Assembly (NCBI GenBank): GCA_016873755.1
Contig: VGWB01000007.1
Location: 1 to 41,296, forward strand
Source of the DNA: Ignavibacteria bacterium
GTDB taxonomy: Bacteria > Bacteroidota > Ignavibacteria > UBA10030
DNA: 41,296 bases
Direction of reading: 5' to 3'
The notes beneath the pieces were generated by a model. That model saw only the letters and a list, made by a program, of their open reading frames with translations. It was not told the DNA's origin and did no database searches. Every line of letters begins with the position of its first letter. Position 1 is the stretch's first letter. Of this stretch, positions 1 to 8,425 are shown in pieces. Position numbers and translations under genes: made by a program.

Positions 1-1
1 C

Positions 2-259
2 CGGAGCCTGAGGCAATTTACTCTGATGGTCGAAGCCGACTATCCCCTGATCCAGGGACTCGATCTGAAGTTTCTCTATGATTTCTTTGATCCGAACACA
101 GATGCAAAGAGCGGCAAAGTGGAGCGGTACTCTGCTGGAGTCGAGTTCATGCCCTTCAGCGGTGTCGAGGTGCGTCCTCTCCTGCGGATCACAAAAGACA
201 CCACGATCCCCAATCGGGACTACACCGACGTGCACGTGATGTTCCATCTCTACCTCTAG
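2..259 (+). CDS. C-terminal end of an outer-membrane beta-barrel protein (partial)
   Basis: The reading frame is open to the left edge of the window, so only the last ~85 residues of a longer gene are visible; the first ATG at 26 is probably internal. The peptide alternates hydrophobic and polar residues in strand-like blocks and ends in an aromatic/hydrophobic segment (VMFHLYL), as the final strand of an outer-membrane barrel does. The wording of the last strands (DFFDPNTD, RYSAGVEF, RPLLRI) resembles porin-like barrels, but the family cannot be fixed from this fragment. The gene is convergent with the pyk operon. Barrel assignment is an inference from the strand pattern. Confidence 0.55.
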   Translation, partial: RSLRQFTLMVEADYPLIQGLDLKFLYDFFDPNTDAKSGKVERYSAGVEFMPFSGVEVRPLLRITKDTTIPNRDYTDVHVMFHLYL

Positions 260-371
260 CTTCCTCGTTTCATCTCGATTGCGGTAACCTGAGGACGGAT
301 TCCACACCTTCTGTCATCCGGACATGTCTTTGCCTGCCCCGAGCTCATTTCTCGGGGGCGGGGAAATCATA

Positions 372-507
372 CTAGAAACTCAGCCGAAAACCTATTAATT
401 GCCACGAAGTCACCAAGACACGAGGAAAGAATTTTGGTTTTCGTCCCACTTTGAACAACTTTGTGCCTTTGTGTCTTCGTGGCGATGCTTTTCGGCTAGG
501 TCTCTAG
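372..507. repeat. 136-bp imperfect palindrome (MITE-like element)
   Basis: Outer arms 372-390 and 489-507 pair at 16 of 19 positions, including the perfect block AGCCGAAAA / TTTTCGGCT (382-390, 489-497). Inner arms at about 401-424 and 461-483 pair as well, beginning with a perfect GCCACGAAG / CTTCGTGGC. The two pairs of arms nest, so the whole element can fold into one long interrupted hairpin. The inner phrase resembles short dispersed intergenic repeats seen in many environmental genomes; that is recollection, not a search result. There is no coding content. Confidence 0.6.
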
Positions 508-510
508 AAC

Positions 511-631
511 CTATCTCAAACACAATTGTCACGCCCGAATATTTCTATCGGGAGTCCAGATAGCGCCGTCCGGATTCCCCCTTAAGACGTGCGGGAATGA
601 CAACCATGGCAAAGAGCGGGTTTTGAGATGG
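511..631. repeat. Composite REP-like inverted repeat holding two small hairpins
   Basis: Outer arms CTATCTCAAA (511-520) and TTTGAGATGG (622-631) match at 9 of 10 positions. Inside them TTGTCA (526-531) faces TGACAA (598-603). Two complete small hairpins lie within in opposite orientation: CCCGA/TCGGG at 534-552 and ATTCCC/GGGAAT at 574-598. Their flanks (TGTCA...TCC and GGA...TGACA) look like two head-to-head copies of a REP-like unit, as in BIME-type arrays. Confidence 0.55.
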
Positions 632-642
632 CCTCTAAAGAG

Positions 643-667
643 GTCCTGACCTGAGACATGTCAGGAC
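643..667. other. Hairpin downstream of pyk
   Basis: Perfect 8-bp arms GTCCTGAC (643-650) and GTCAGGAC (660-667) surround a 9-nt loop. It lies about 90 bp past the pyk stop codon. No T-run follows on either strand, so it is at best a weak or factor-dependent terminator, or a third unit of the neighbouring palindromic cluster. Confidence 0.45.
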
Positions 668-758
668 GACATATGTAATTTCGTTCAGACTTCCACGTCC
701 CCACATCCCCTCCCATCTTCCATCTACCGCCTTACCCCTACGCTCCCTACCTGCCCAC

Positions 759-2204
759 TCACTCCACCCTTTCCACTTTTATCGTGTTCGTCGATCCCTC
801 TGAGAGCAGTGGGATTCCCGCCGTGTAGACAACGTAGTCACCTTGATCCACATAGCCGCGCCGGCGCATCTCTTCGTTGATCCGTTTGAATGCAGTATCA
901 GTGTCGGAGACGAAGTCGGGAATGATGATGCCGCGCACCCCCCAGATGAGGTTGAGCCGCCTCAGGATCTTGTCTCTTCCTGTTACGGCGATGATCCGTG
1001 ATTTCGGCCTATACTTGGCGGTGTTGATCGCGCTCGCTCCGGAGTGCGTAACGACGACGATCGCCTCCGCTTCAACTTCCTTTGCAAGGACGCATGCCGC
1101 CCGGCTGATCGCATCATATGTTGCCAGCTCACGCGTTGGCGGGATCTTCACGATGTCGATATGATCCCGGGATTGTTCTTCCGCTTTCTGGATGATGCGA
1201 TCCATCGTGCGGGCAGCTTCGATGGGGAACCGCCCGACGGATGTCTCACCGCTGAGCATAACCGCATCGGCACCATCCATCACAGCGTTTGCGACGTCGT
1301 TGGCCTCTGCCCTCGTCGGCCTCGGATTTTCTATCATCGATTCCAGCATCTGCGTAGCAATGATCACGGGAACTCCGCCCTCGTTACACTTTCGTACAAT
1401 CGATTTCTGAATCACCGGCACATCCTCCGGCGGGAGCTCCACACCAAGGTCGCCCCTGGCAACCATGATAACATCGGCCTCCTCGATGATGGAGTCGATG
1501 TTCTCGACTGCTTCTCCCTTTTCGATCTTTGCAATGATGGGAACTCGCTTGCTTTTGGGTGCGTTTTTGATCACGATCTCACGCAGCTGCCTGATGTCAT
1601 CAGCCGTCCGCACGAACGACAGGGCAACGTAATCAACGTCATTGGCGAGACCGAACTTGAGGTCATCGACATCCTTCTCCGTAAACGAGGGGACGCTGAC
1701 GCTCACACCGGGGAGGTTCATCCCCTTCCGTTCGGAGAGGATGCCGCCGTTCACCACACGGCAGACGACGTCGGTCTCGCTCTTCGACAACACGGTGAAT
1801 TTCATCCTCCCGTCGTCAACGAGAATCGTATCTCCCACCTTGACATCCTTGGCCAGCTCGCGGTACGTGGTCGAAACACGCTGAGCGTCGCCGGGTACGT
1901 CGTTGATGGTAAAGGTAAACGTTGCCCCTGTCTTGAGCTCGACTTTCTTTTGCTCCAGGACGCCGGTACGGATCTTGGGTCCGCTGAGGTCCTGAAGCAG
2001 CGTGATGTGCTCACCCGTTTTTCTGCTTGCCTCCTTGACGTTCTCGATGACCTTGAGATGCTGTTCGTGCGTCCCGTGTGAAAAGTTCAGGCGCACAACA
2101 TCCATGCCTGCTTCGATGAGCTGGACGAGGACATCGACGCTCTGAGAGGCCGGACCGATTGTGCAGATGATTTTCGTGTTACCGAATTTTAATGAGCGGT
2201 TCAT
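759..2204 (-). CDS. pyk: Pyruvate kinase
   Basis: Catalyses the last step of glycolysis in the cytosol: phosphoenolpyruvate + ADP to pyruvate + ATP. At 481 residues it has the usual bacterial length. It opens with the family signature KIICTIGPAS, carries the substrate and metal loop with MVARGDLGVELP near residue 245 and ATQMLESM near 283, and keeps a full C-terminal regulatory domain (residues ~360-481) with the VVVTHSG region. The start ATG overlaps the sirtuin stop as ATGA, with a GAGGTGG ribosome site just upstream inside the sirtuin gene, so it is translationally coupled as the third gene of the acylase-sirtuin-pyk operon. No key residue appears to be missing. Confidence 0.97.
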   Translation of the reverse strand: MNRSLKFGNTKIICTIGPASQSVDVLVQLIEAGMDVVRLNFSHGTHEQHLKVIENVKEASRKTGEHITLLQDLSGPKIRTGVLEQKKVELKTGATFTFTINDVPGDAQRVSTTYRELAKDVKVGDTILVDDGRMKFTVLSKSETDVVCRVVNGGILSERKGMNLPGVSVSVPSFTEKDVDDLKFGLANDVDYVALSFVRTADDIRQLREIVIKNAPKSKRVPIIAKIEKGEAVENIDSIIEEADVIMVARGDLGVELPPEDVPVIQKSIVRKCNEGGVPVIIATQMLESMIENPRPTRAEANDVANAVMDGADAVMLSGETSVGRFPIEAARTMDRIIQKAEEQSRDHIDIVKIPPTRELATYDAISRAACVLAKEVEAEAIVVVTHSGASAINTAKYRPKSRIIAVTGRDKILRRLNLIWGVRGIIIPDFVSDTDTAFKRINEEMRRRGYVDQGDYVVYTAGIPLLSEGSTNTIKVERVE

Positions 2205-2950
2205 ACGCCACCTCGGGGATGTTTGTCAAGGGCTTCTACGAGTTGCGGCAGGATATCTCCTGCTTTTCCGAGCATTGTTTCGTGTGCACTGAGCGAGAGG
2301 TCGGTGTGCTCGCGATTGATCTGCACAACGTACGCACCGTGCTCAAGCGCTGTATAAGGAAGCGAAGCTGCAGGATAGACGATCGCAGAGGTACCGACGG
2401 AGAAAAAGATATCACAGCGGCTCGCGGCGGATACAGCTTCGGACAACACCGCCAGGGGCAGGATCTCTCCGAACCACACCACATCGGGCCGGATCAGACC
2501 GCCGCATTTCTTGCAGCGGGGCACGCCTTTCAGCTCCTTGACATCGATGTCGGAATCGAAGGTGCGGCAATCGATGCAATAGCTCCGCTCGATGTTCCCG
2601 TGGAGCTCAAGGATATGGTTGCTGCCGGCGCGGCGGTGGAGATTGTCGACGTTCTGCGTCACCAGCGTGAAGTCGGGAATCCGCTTCTCCAGCTCCACAA
2701 GGGCGTGATGGCCCGGGTTGGGTTTGACCTCCTGGATAATCCTCCTTCGATACGCATACCATTCCCACACGAGGTCAGGGTTACTGATGAACGCGTCGAA
2801 GTTCGCCAGCTCCTCCGGCTTGAACTTCTTCCACAGGCCGTCCTCCCCGCGGAACGTCGGAACTCCGCTCTCCGCGGAGATCCCTGCCCCGGTCAGAACG
2901 CACACCGACTCGGCTCCACGGAGTTTCGCTATCAGAGATTCGCTCAACAT
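2201..2950 (-). CDS. cobB: SIRT5-like NAD-dependent protein deacylase (sirtuin)
   Basis: Removes acyl groups from protein lysines while consuming NAD+. The NAD site GAGISAESGVPTFR is at residues 21-34, QNVD at 99-102, the catalytic His at 117 (LHGN), and a structural zinc site uses Cys125, 128, 146 and 149. The pair Tyr65/Arg68 (WYAYRR) matches the Tyr-x-x-Arg motif by which class III sirtuins bind negatively charged acyl groups, so desuccinylase/demalonylase activity is likely in addition to deacetylation. At 249 residues it is full length. It overlaps the acylase stop (TGATG) and the pyk start (ATGA), so the three genes are tightly coupled. Assignment to the CobB subgroup rests on motifs only. 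Confidence 0.93.
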   Translation of the reverse strand: MLSESLIAKLRGAESVCVLTGAGISAESGVPTFRGEDGLWKKFKPEELANFDAFISNPDLVWEWYAYRRRIIQEVKPNPGHHALVELEKRIPDFTLVTQNVDNLHRRAGSNHILELHGNIERSYCIDCRTFDSDIDVKELKGVPRCKKCGGLIRPDVVWFGEILPLAVLSEAVSAASRCDIFFSVGTSAIVYPAASLPYTALEHGAYVVQINREHTDLSLSAHETMLGKAGDILPQLVEALDKHPRGGV

Positions 2951-5367
2951 CAGTCGACGGGTGTGAGTACCAGCAAACGGTAGTCTGAGTTTTCTATCCG
3001 GGACCGGTCCATCATCGTCCGGCGGTAGCCGCCGTTCAGCCAGAGCACAAGCTGATCGTCATAGTGCCGTTGGAATACCTGACCGGATTGACCCGGTGGC
3101 GTGACGGCGCGACCGTTGTCTGCGTCACCAAGGTCGAAGATCATCCGTGTGGAAGGTCCGACGGTGTTTGCATACGGTCTCTTCAGGGCGAAATCCCCTT
3201 TGTTTACCGTTGAATGGGACCCACCGACTGGATAAGGACCAAGATTGAAGACTTTCCGCAGCAACTCGTTCGCGCCGAAGACGTGGGGGAACTCGACCTG
3301 GTGAAACGTCCCCCATTGCCATTCCTTCACCTCTCCCCCATGGCGGTTCTTCAGGTCTTGAATGGCATCCACCACGCTCTTCAAAATGATATCGGCCATG
3401 GACTCCCTCTGGGGCGTTTGCAGGTTGTCGAACCAGGGTGAGATGCCTTTCTTCATGAGCCTTGCCGTGGCCGCCATCGGCATGGTCGCAACCGTGTCGT
3501 AGAGCGCCAGCAATCCCGGTCCCATCTCGTCCTCAAACGTATTGTGCACCATCCGGACGAAAAATGCCTCGAACAGGGTTGTCGGCACGTCGTTCGATTT
3601 CATTTCATAGTTCCAGTTGCGGAAGTAACTCAGTACTGTCTGCACGTCAGGATCAGCCGAGTCTCTTCCTTCAGTTGCTCTCAGCACAATTGGCACGATC
3701 TCGCGCGCATGCGGCGACAGCACGTCGAGCTGAAGGCGCTGCATGTCCTCAACCGAGAATTTCTGCTGGCTCTGCAGCAGTTCCGTTATTCGCGTGATGC
3801 GCCAGTGCGGCTCCCAGAGATTGGAAATGTAGTACGGATAGGAATCTGCTACGATCTTGTTGTTTGCCGCCGCGACGAAACCTTCGGGAGGATTGAAGGA
3901 GTGAGGCGTCTCGCCAAAGGGAACAAATCCCTTCCAGTCGTACTGATCTGTCCATCCCGGAAAAGGGAGCGTCGGTGACTTCGTGCTGCGGAGAGGGATC
4001 CACCCACCGGTATGATACCCAATGTTGCCCTGAGTGTCAGCGTAAACGAAATTCTGTGCAGGGGTCGCGAAACTCCTGAGGCCCTCCAGGAACCCGTTCC
4101 AGTTTCCGGCCCTATTAATTCGGTAGAAGGCTCCCGCCTCGTTTGATACCTCGTGTCCAACCCACCGCATTGAGAGAAGATACTCAGAGTACTCTGCAGA
4201 AGGTTCTATACGGTTGACGATGGGTCCCCGGTGCGTCCTGTAGATCGTCAGCAACACCGGCGGTCCATTCTTCACAAGGATCGTATCCACACGTGTCTCA
4301 AGAGGTCGCCACGCGTTGTTGAACCGGTATCGCGTGGGATGCAGGATTGAATCAACTTGCTCGACGTAGAAATCCTCGTCATCGAGCATTGCGTTCGTTA
4401 CGCCCCATGCAATCTGCCGGTTGCGGCCAATGATGACGAACGGAACACCCGCGATGGTAGCCCCCTGGACATCGAGTCCGGGTGCCGTGACGTGCATTTC
4501 ATACCACCGCCCGGGGGTTGTGAAGAGAAGATGGGGGTCGTTTGCCAGGATCGGCTTGCCCGTGGTCGACAGGGCCCCCGACACCGCCCAGGCGTTGCTC
4601 CCCGACTCGACCCCGCCGCTGCCCATCAGTGCCCTGAATTCCTGGTCGATTCGAAGAAGCTGTTCTCCCAGAGCAGCCACCCTCCTCCCTCGAAGTCCTT
4701 GAGGGACAATGATGGGAGCGTCCTCCGGCCAACTGGGGAAAATTTCGGATGCTTTCACTTCGCCGAACCGCTCGACGAACTCGGCCAGCACGATATCCAC
4801 CCAACGCGAGTAATTCAGCTCCCACGCCATGAGCCGGCTGATCAGAATGGAGTGTTCAACAGTCCACCGTTCCGGCTCTATATCAAGGAGATCGAACTCC
4901 ACGGGGTATTTTCCCTTGTGAGTTCCAATGAAGCACGAAACTCCGTCCGCGTAGGCCCTCAGCGCCTCGCGTGTCTGATCGTCAGCGGCCTCTGCCAGCT
5001 TCGTTGCCTGTTGTCGCATCCCAAGCGTGCGAAACATCCGATCGATCTTGAGCGCCGGTTCGCCGAGAACCTCCGCCAGCCTTCCCTCTCCCGCGCGTCG
5101 GAACAGCTCCATCTGCCACAATCGGTCCTGAGCATGGACGTATCCGACGGCGAAATACGCGTCGCTCTCCGAATCGGCCAGAATATGCGGCACGCCGTAC
5201 TCATCCCGATAGACCTTCACATCCGCCTGCAGGCCGGCGACGTCAATCGTGCCCGATGTTGTAGGAAACGATTTAGAGATGAGGTAATAGAAGAAGAAAC
5301 CGAGCGCGACGACGAGGACGGCGAGCGTAATCAGTGTCCCAACGATGATCTTTGCACGCAGGTGCAT
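2950..5367 (-). CDS. Penicillin-acylase-family Ntn hydrolase
   Basis: Member of the penicillin/acyl-homoserine-lactone acylase family, amidohydrolases that mature by self-cleavage. Residues 8-30 form a hydrophobic signal or anchor, so the enzyme is exported to the periplasm. The alpha-chain motif RDEYGVPHI is at 54-62 and GYVHAQDRLWQME at 75-87. The autocleavage site is GSNAW at 256-260, making Ser257 the predicted new N-terminal nucleophile; ANDPHL follows at 275-280. The C-terminal region contains GGSHSTVN, usual for the beta chain. At 805 residues it is normal length. Substrate cannot be read from sequence: beta-lactam, acyl-homoserine lactone and acyl-peptide hydrolysis are all possible. 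It is the first gene of the operon with the sirtuin and pyk. Confidence 0.9.
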   Translation of the reverse strand: MHLRAKIIVGTLITLAVLVVALGFFFYYLISKSFPTTSGTIDVAGLQADVKVYRDEYGVPHILADSESDAYFAVGYVHAQDRLWQMELFRRAGEGRLAEVLGEPALKIDRMFRTLGMRQQATKLAEAADDQTREALRAYADGVSCFIGTHKGKYPVEFDLLDIEPERWTVEHSILISRLMAWELNYSRWVDIVLAEFVERFGEVKASEIFPSWPEDAPIIVPQGLRGRRVAALGEQLLRIDQEFRALMGSGGVESGSNAWAVSGALSTTGKPILANDPHLLFTTPGRWYEMHVTAPGLDVQGATIAGVPFVIIGRNRQIAWGVTNAMLDDEDFYVEQVDSILHPTRYRFNNAWRPLETRVDTILVKNGPPVLLTIYRTHRGPIVNRIEPSAEYSEYLLSMRWVGHEVSNEAGAFYRINRAGNWNGFLEGLRSFATPAQNFVYADTQGNIGYHTGGWIPLRSTKSPTLPFPGWTDQYDWKGFVPFGETPHSFNPPEGFVAAANNKIVADSYPYYISNLWEPHWRITRITELLQSQQKFSVEDMQRLQLDVLSPHAREIVPIVLRATEGRDSADPDVQTVLSYFRNWNYEMKSNDVPTTLFEAFFVRMVHNTFEDEMGPGLLALYDTVATMPMAATARLMKKGISPWFDNLQTPQRESMADIILKSVVDAIQDLKNRHGGEVKEWQWGTFHQVEFPHVFGANELLRKVFNLGPYPVGGSHSTVNKGDFALKRPYANTVGPSTRMIFDLGDADNGRAVTPPGQSGQVFQRHYDDQLVLWLNGGYRRTMMDRSRIENSDYRLLVLTPVD

Positions 5368-5427
5368 GGGCGTTCGTGGGATACGGTAGGTATGAGGGAT
5401 TCGATCCGGAATGCGGCTCGGACGGAA

Positions 5428-5458
5428 TTAATGTAAAGAAACTTGGGGGGCGTTGCAA
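5428..5458 (-). promoter_or_regulatory. Putative Bacteroidota-type promoter of the acylase-sirtuin-pyk operon
   Basis: On the minus strand TTG (5458-5456) is followed after exactly 20 bp by TACATTAA (5435-5428), close to the -33 TTG / -7 TAnnTTTG layout. This leaves a leader of roughly 55 nt before the acylase ATG at 5367. The -33 element lies in a 5448-5478 imperfect inverted repeat (GGGCG...CGCCC). No start site has been mapped. Confidence 0.4.
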
Positions 5459-5839
5459 CAAGCCGATTTGCGCCGCCCAACAGCCTGGCCGGCGGGCCTG
5501 ACCCTCTCCTGAAGGGAGACGAAATGAGTGGCGTTCACCCCGCGCGGATGATTGACCGAGATCAAGCACGTACACGCAACTTCTATTGCAGTGGCGGGAA
5601 GAGTTCGATCGCACTACTGCAATCTTCGCATACCGAACTGAACGGAGATATTAGCGCGTCTCAATGCCCACGATACAGCGACAGCGCATGAGACTCGGAA
5701 ATCCCATCGGTGTGATCCCGCAACGGTTGTCCCAAACCCGACCTCGCTTCACTTGCTTCAGCCTAGAAGGTGAAGTTGTCACAGGGAGGGTGTAAACAGG
5801 TCTTTTGATTGCTGCTCCTACCTCCTAATGAACAGCGAA

Positions 5840-5863
5840 CCCCAATGCCTCTCGACATTGGGG
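5840..5863 (-). terminator. Putative terminator of the FadL-like barrel gene
   Basis: Perfect 8-bp arms CCCCAATG (5840-5847) and CATTGGGG (5856-5863) with an 8-nt loop lie 32 bp past the stop at 5896. On the minus strand the stem is followed by a moderately T-rich stretch (TTCGCTGTTCATT), weaker than a classical T-run. Confidence 0.5.
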
Positions 5864-5895
5864 TCCTGAGTGTCCTGCATGGTTTAGGTGAAACG

Positions 5896-7371
5896 TCAGA
5901 AACGATATGACAGGGTTACATTTAGCGTCTTCCTGTTCACCGATTCATTTGTCCTAGAAGGTGCGCTGAGACCCGGGATATAGTAGTTGTCGCGGAAAGT
6001 CTTCCATTTGCCGAATGCATACGATGCATTCAGGCTAACGTTGTTCTCCACGGCAATCCCGATGCCTGCCGTGTAGTAGAGTTGATCAAAGTCTTTTGGA
6101 TCTCCCTTGTACGGCGACGGGTTGTATACGACGCCTCCCCGGAGCTTGAGGTCATAGTCCCACAGTGAAACCTCCGCACCGCCGCGCAGGTTCGTTGTCG
6201 CCTGCATGACATCCCGAATGACCCAATTCTCGTCGGCGAGATCTGGATTGTCGTTCGTGAACTCCATCTGGGTCCAGTCGGTGTATTCCGCATCCCCGGC
6301 CAAAGCGAGCCACTCAGTCAGCTGAAGCGACAGCCCGCCGCTGAGCACCACCGGTGTTCTGATATTGTACTTCGTCGATCCCGGCTTCTTCATTTCATAC
6401 CAATCGCCGTTGTCGAACCATGCTGTTCCCACATCGGAGAAACCCTCTTCGATCTCATAATACGTTGGGGTCTTGACGGTGAAGCCGACATTGTAGCGCC
6501 CCGGCTTCCTGTACATCAGGCCAAAGAGCAGGTTGAAGCCGCTCAGGTCGCTATTGACCGTGCTCTGATAGCGGAATCGGTCAAAATCAAATGGCGGGGC
6601 ATAGTGGTACACGTTCCGCGCATCGCGCTCGGTGTACACCCTGTCGTACGAGTATGAGCCGGAGAGGAGATTGAACGCGACGCCCACCGAAATGTTCTTT
6701 GCGATATCGATCGCTCCTCCCAGGGACCAGTTGTTGATTCCGCCCCCCTCGCGAACTGTCCCCTCCTGCTGAATACTATCGATGACGTTGGGGTAGAGAC
6801 GGCCGCTAAACGTATCGGCAAGGAAGATCTGGAACGGCAGATTGTTCTCAAGAAAGCTCTCTCGTTCACTCTCAGACATTGAAGCAACATTGACATCGGG
6901 GGTCAGTGCCTCTACCAGCGAACTGTACGGGTTGAATCCATTGAAGGAGGCAGTACTGGAGTAGTTTGCCACGCGGGCGAATCCAAAGGCAAAAGAAAGG
7001 CTCCCACGCTTTGTCGGGACTGGGTACACCAAGCCAATGTTGTTCAGATTCGTTACGCTGTTGTCGGACTTCGTCGTGATGCCGTAAAAGGTGAGATCGT
7101 TGCCAAAGTTGGAATTGGTGAGCCCTACCGAGAACTCGAAACTCCGCACCAGCGCAAGCCCGCCTGGATTGGTGAACAGTGCTGAGTAGTCGGCAGCGAT
7201 TCCTACGGACGTGTTTCCCATGCCGGCTGAACGCGCACCCACCGGTACGTTAAAGGTGGAGAACCTCAAGGCATCTTCGGCGAATTGGGCCTGTGCGGCA
7301 TAGGGCATCAGACAGGCCACGAAGATGAGAATTGTGATCAAACGAACGAGAATCCCGCTGACCTTATTCAT
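5896..7371 (-). CDS. OmpP1/FadL-family outer-membrane protein
   Basis: Predicted outer-membrane barrel of the FadL/TodX type, which takes up hydrophobic compounds, or of the related PorV-like group in Bacteroidota. A signal peptide occupies residues 1-28 with an AQA cleavage site. The mature N-terminus carries the hatch-like signature of the family: VGARSAGMGNTSVG followed by DYSALFTNPGGLA. The rest alternates as beta strands and ends in an aromatic final strand (LNVTLSYRF). 491 residues fits FadL (about 450-500). A strong AGAGGAG site precedes the ATG. It lies 30 bp downstream of the Tyr/Ser-rich lipoprotein gene and is probably co-transcribed with it. The substrate is unknown. Confidence 0.75.
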   Translation of the reverse strand: MNKVSGILVRLITILIFVACLMPYAAQAQFAEDALRFSTFNVPVGARSAGMGNTSVGIAADYSALFTNPGGLALVRSFEFSVGLTNSNFGNDLTFYGITTKSDNSVTNLNNIGLVYPVPTKRGSLSFAFGFARVANYSSTASFNGFNPYSSLVEALTPDVNVASMSESERESFLENNLPFQIFLADTFSGRLYPNVIDSIQQEGTVREGGGINNWSLGGAIDIAKNISVGVAFNLLSGSYSYDRVYTERDARNVYHYAPPFDFDRFRYQSTVNSDLSGFNLLFGLMYRKPGRYNVGFTVKTPTYYEIEEGFSDVGTAWFDNGDWYEMKKPGSTKYNIRTPVVLSGGLSLQLTEWLALAGDAEYTDWTQMEFTNDNPDLADENWVIRDVMQATTNLRGGAEVSLWDYDLKLRGGVVYNPSPYKGDPKDFDQLYYTAGIGIAVENNVSLNASYAFGKWKTFRDNYYIPGLSAPSRTNESVNRKTLNVTLSYRF

Positions 7372-7401
7372 GATGATCTCCTCTGCTGAGTCGCTGCCAG
7401 A

Positions 7402-8352
7402 TCAACGTCCGCTGCGTGTTGCACCACTACTTCTCGTGCCACCCTGACTCCCACCGGAACTCGGAGCTGCACTCGGCGCAGCACTCGGCGCTGAACTTGG
7501 AGCTGGAGACGACGAACGAGAAGGCGCATAAGAGGGTGTGTAACTCGGCGCAGAACCTCGCGAAGCTGGCGCATCATAGTAGCTGCGACTCCGGCTCGAT
7601 CCACTGCTTCGCGAGCTTCCAGACGGACTGCTGCCCCGGATTGAGCCCCCTGACGGCGGTGCCTGGCGTGCGCTCGGTGAACTCGATCGGCTTGGAGGAG
7701 CAACACTGCGAGAACGCCCGCTCGACTGCGGCGCATATTCCCTCGACCTTCCGGAGGATTCTGTCCTGCGGGTCGATGGAGCCGAATACCCCGCGTCCCT
7801 GCTACCGCCTGAGCGGCGACTTGCCGGCGGCACACTCAATGACGATCCTGGAGTCGTTCCGCTCCCCCCATAGTACCCACCCGTCCGAGTTACCCCTGTG
7901 CGCCGGTATCCGGATTCGCGAGTCTGGTTCGTCCTCGTGTAAACGACATATGGATAGCCGTCGTAGTATCGGTACGGTGAATAGTAGTAGTACGAATAAG
8001 GATACCAGTATGAGTACGGATATCCATACCCATAGTAGGAATACGGGCTATAAGGGTACCAGAAGGGAGATCCCCAATACATGGAATAAGAAAACGGACT
8101 CCCGTACCAGCCAGGATAGTAATATTCAGAATCCCCCCAGTACCGATACCGCCAGTGATCGTGCTCCTCGCCGTACACACCCCTCGGCTGAACGGTGTCT
8201 CCTTCCTCATAATACTGAGGCACGTCGTACCTCGTCTCGGAGTACCCCTCGTCCTCCTCTTGCGTGGCAAGTTGAGTGTAGCAACCCGAAACAACGAGGG
8301 AGACCGCAAACAAGGCTGCAGCCAGGCTGAGAATGGTTCTTAAAGGTTTCAT
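7402..8352 (-). CDS. Tyrosine-rich/serine-rich low-complexity lipoprotein
   Basis: Unrecognised family. I place the start at the ATG at 8352 rather than 30 nt upstream because a GGAAGGG site lies at the right distance and the protein then opens with a clean lipoprotein signal, MKPLRTILSL..., with a lipobox ending at Cys24 (VVSGC). The mature protein is in two parts: residues ~60-140 are dominated by Tyr, Pro, Gly, Trp and Ser (YPYSY-type repeats), and ~150-316 by Ser, Arg, Pro, Ala and Gly. No enzymatic domain is visible. A surface-anchored structural or adhesive role would fit but is inference. A weak TTG-N20-TAATTGTC promoter match sits at 8495-8525; the hairpin at 8429-8475 would then be in its leader. 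Confidence 0.7.
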   Translation of the reverse strand: MKPLRTILSLAAALFAVSLVVSGCYTQLATQEEDEGYSETRYDVPQYYEEGDTVQPRGVYGEEHDHWRYRYWGDSEYYYPGWYGSPFSYSMYWGSPFWYPYSPYSYYGYGYPYSYWYPYSYYYYSPYRYYDGYPYVVYTRTNQTRESGYRRTGVTRTGGYYGGSGTTPGSSLSVPPASRRSGGSRDAGYSAPSTRRTESSGRSREYAPQSSGRSRSVAPPSRSSSPSARQAPPSGGSIRGSSPSGSSRSSGSSRSRSYYDAPASRGSAPSYTPSYAPSRSSSPAPSSAPSAAPSAAPSSGGSQGGTRSSGATRSGR

Positions 8353-8425
8353 AGCATCACCCTTCCATATGCACATGGACACTCCACAACACTAGGCACA
8401 ACTCTGATGCCATCGCGGTTCAAGG

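Larger units (their letters stand above)
260..758. other. Gene-free convergent intergenic region packed with palindromes
   Basis: No credible gene lies between the barrel fragment (+) and pyk (-). The stretch 372-667 consists of three successive inverted-repeat elements, listed separately. The remainder, 680-758, is strongly pyrimidine-rich on the + strand with no structure I can name. Because both flanking genes point inwards, the palindromes could also act as two-way terminators, although none carries a proper T-run. Confidence 0.7.
5368..5895. other. Gene-free region between acylase promoter and barrel-gene terminator
   Basis: This 528-bp stretch holds the operon promoter and its inverted repeat (5428-5478) at one end and a terminator hairpin (5840-5863) at the other. 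Between about 5480 and 5830 I see only short open frames with unlikely composition and no recognisable RNA or repeat. Confidence 0.6.

Noticed and set aside
1044-2081. Long open frame (345 codons) on the + strand opposite pyk
   Set aside because: It is the antisense shadow of a well-conserved gene in GC-rich DNA; its predicted protein has no recognisable domain and no ribosome site.
4357-5436. Long + strand open frame (359 codons) opposite the acylase gene
   Set aside because: The acylase frame has all family motifs; the antisense product resembles nothing and is rich in Arg, His and Pro.
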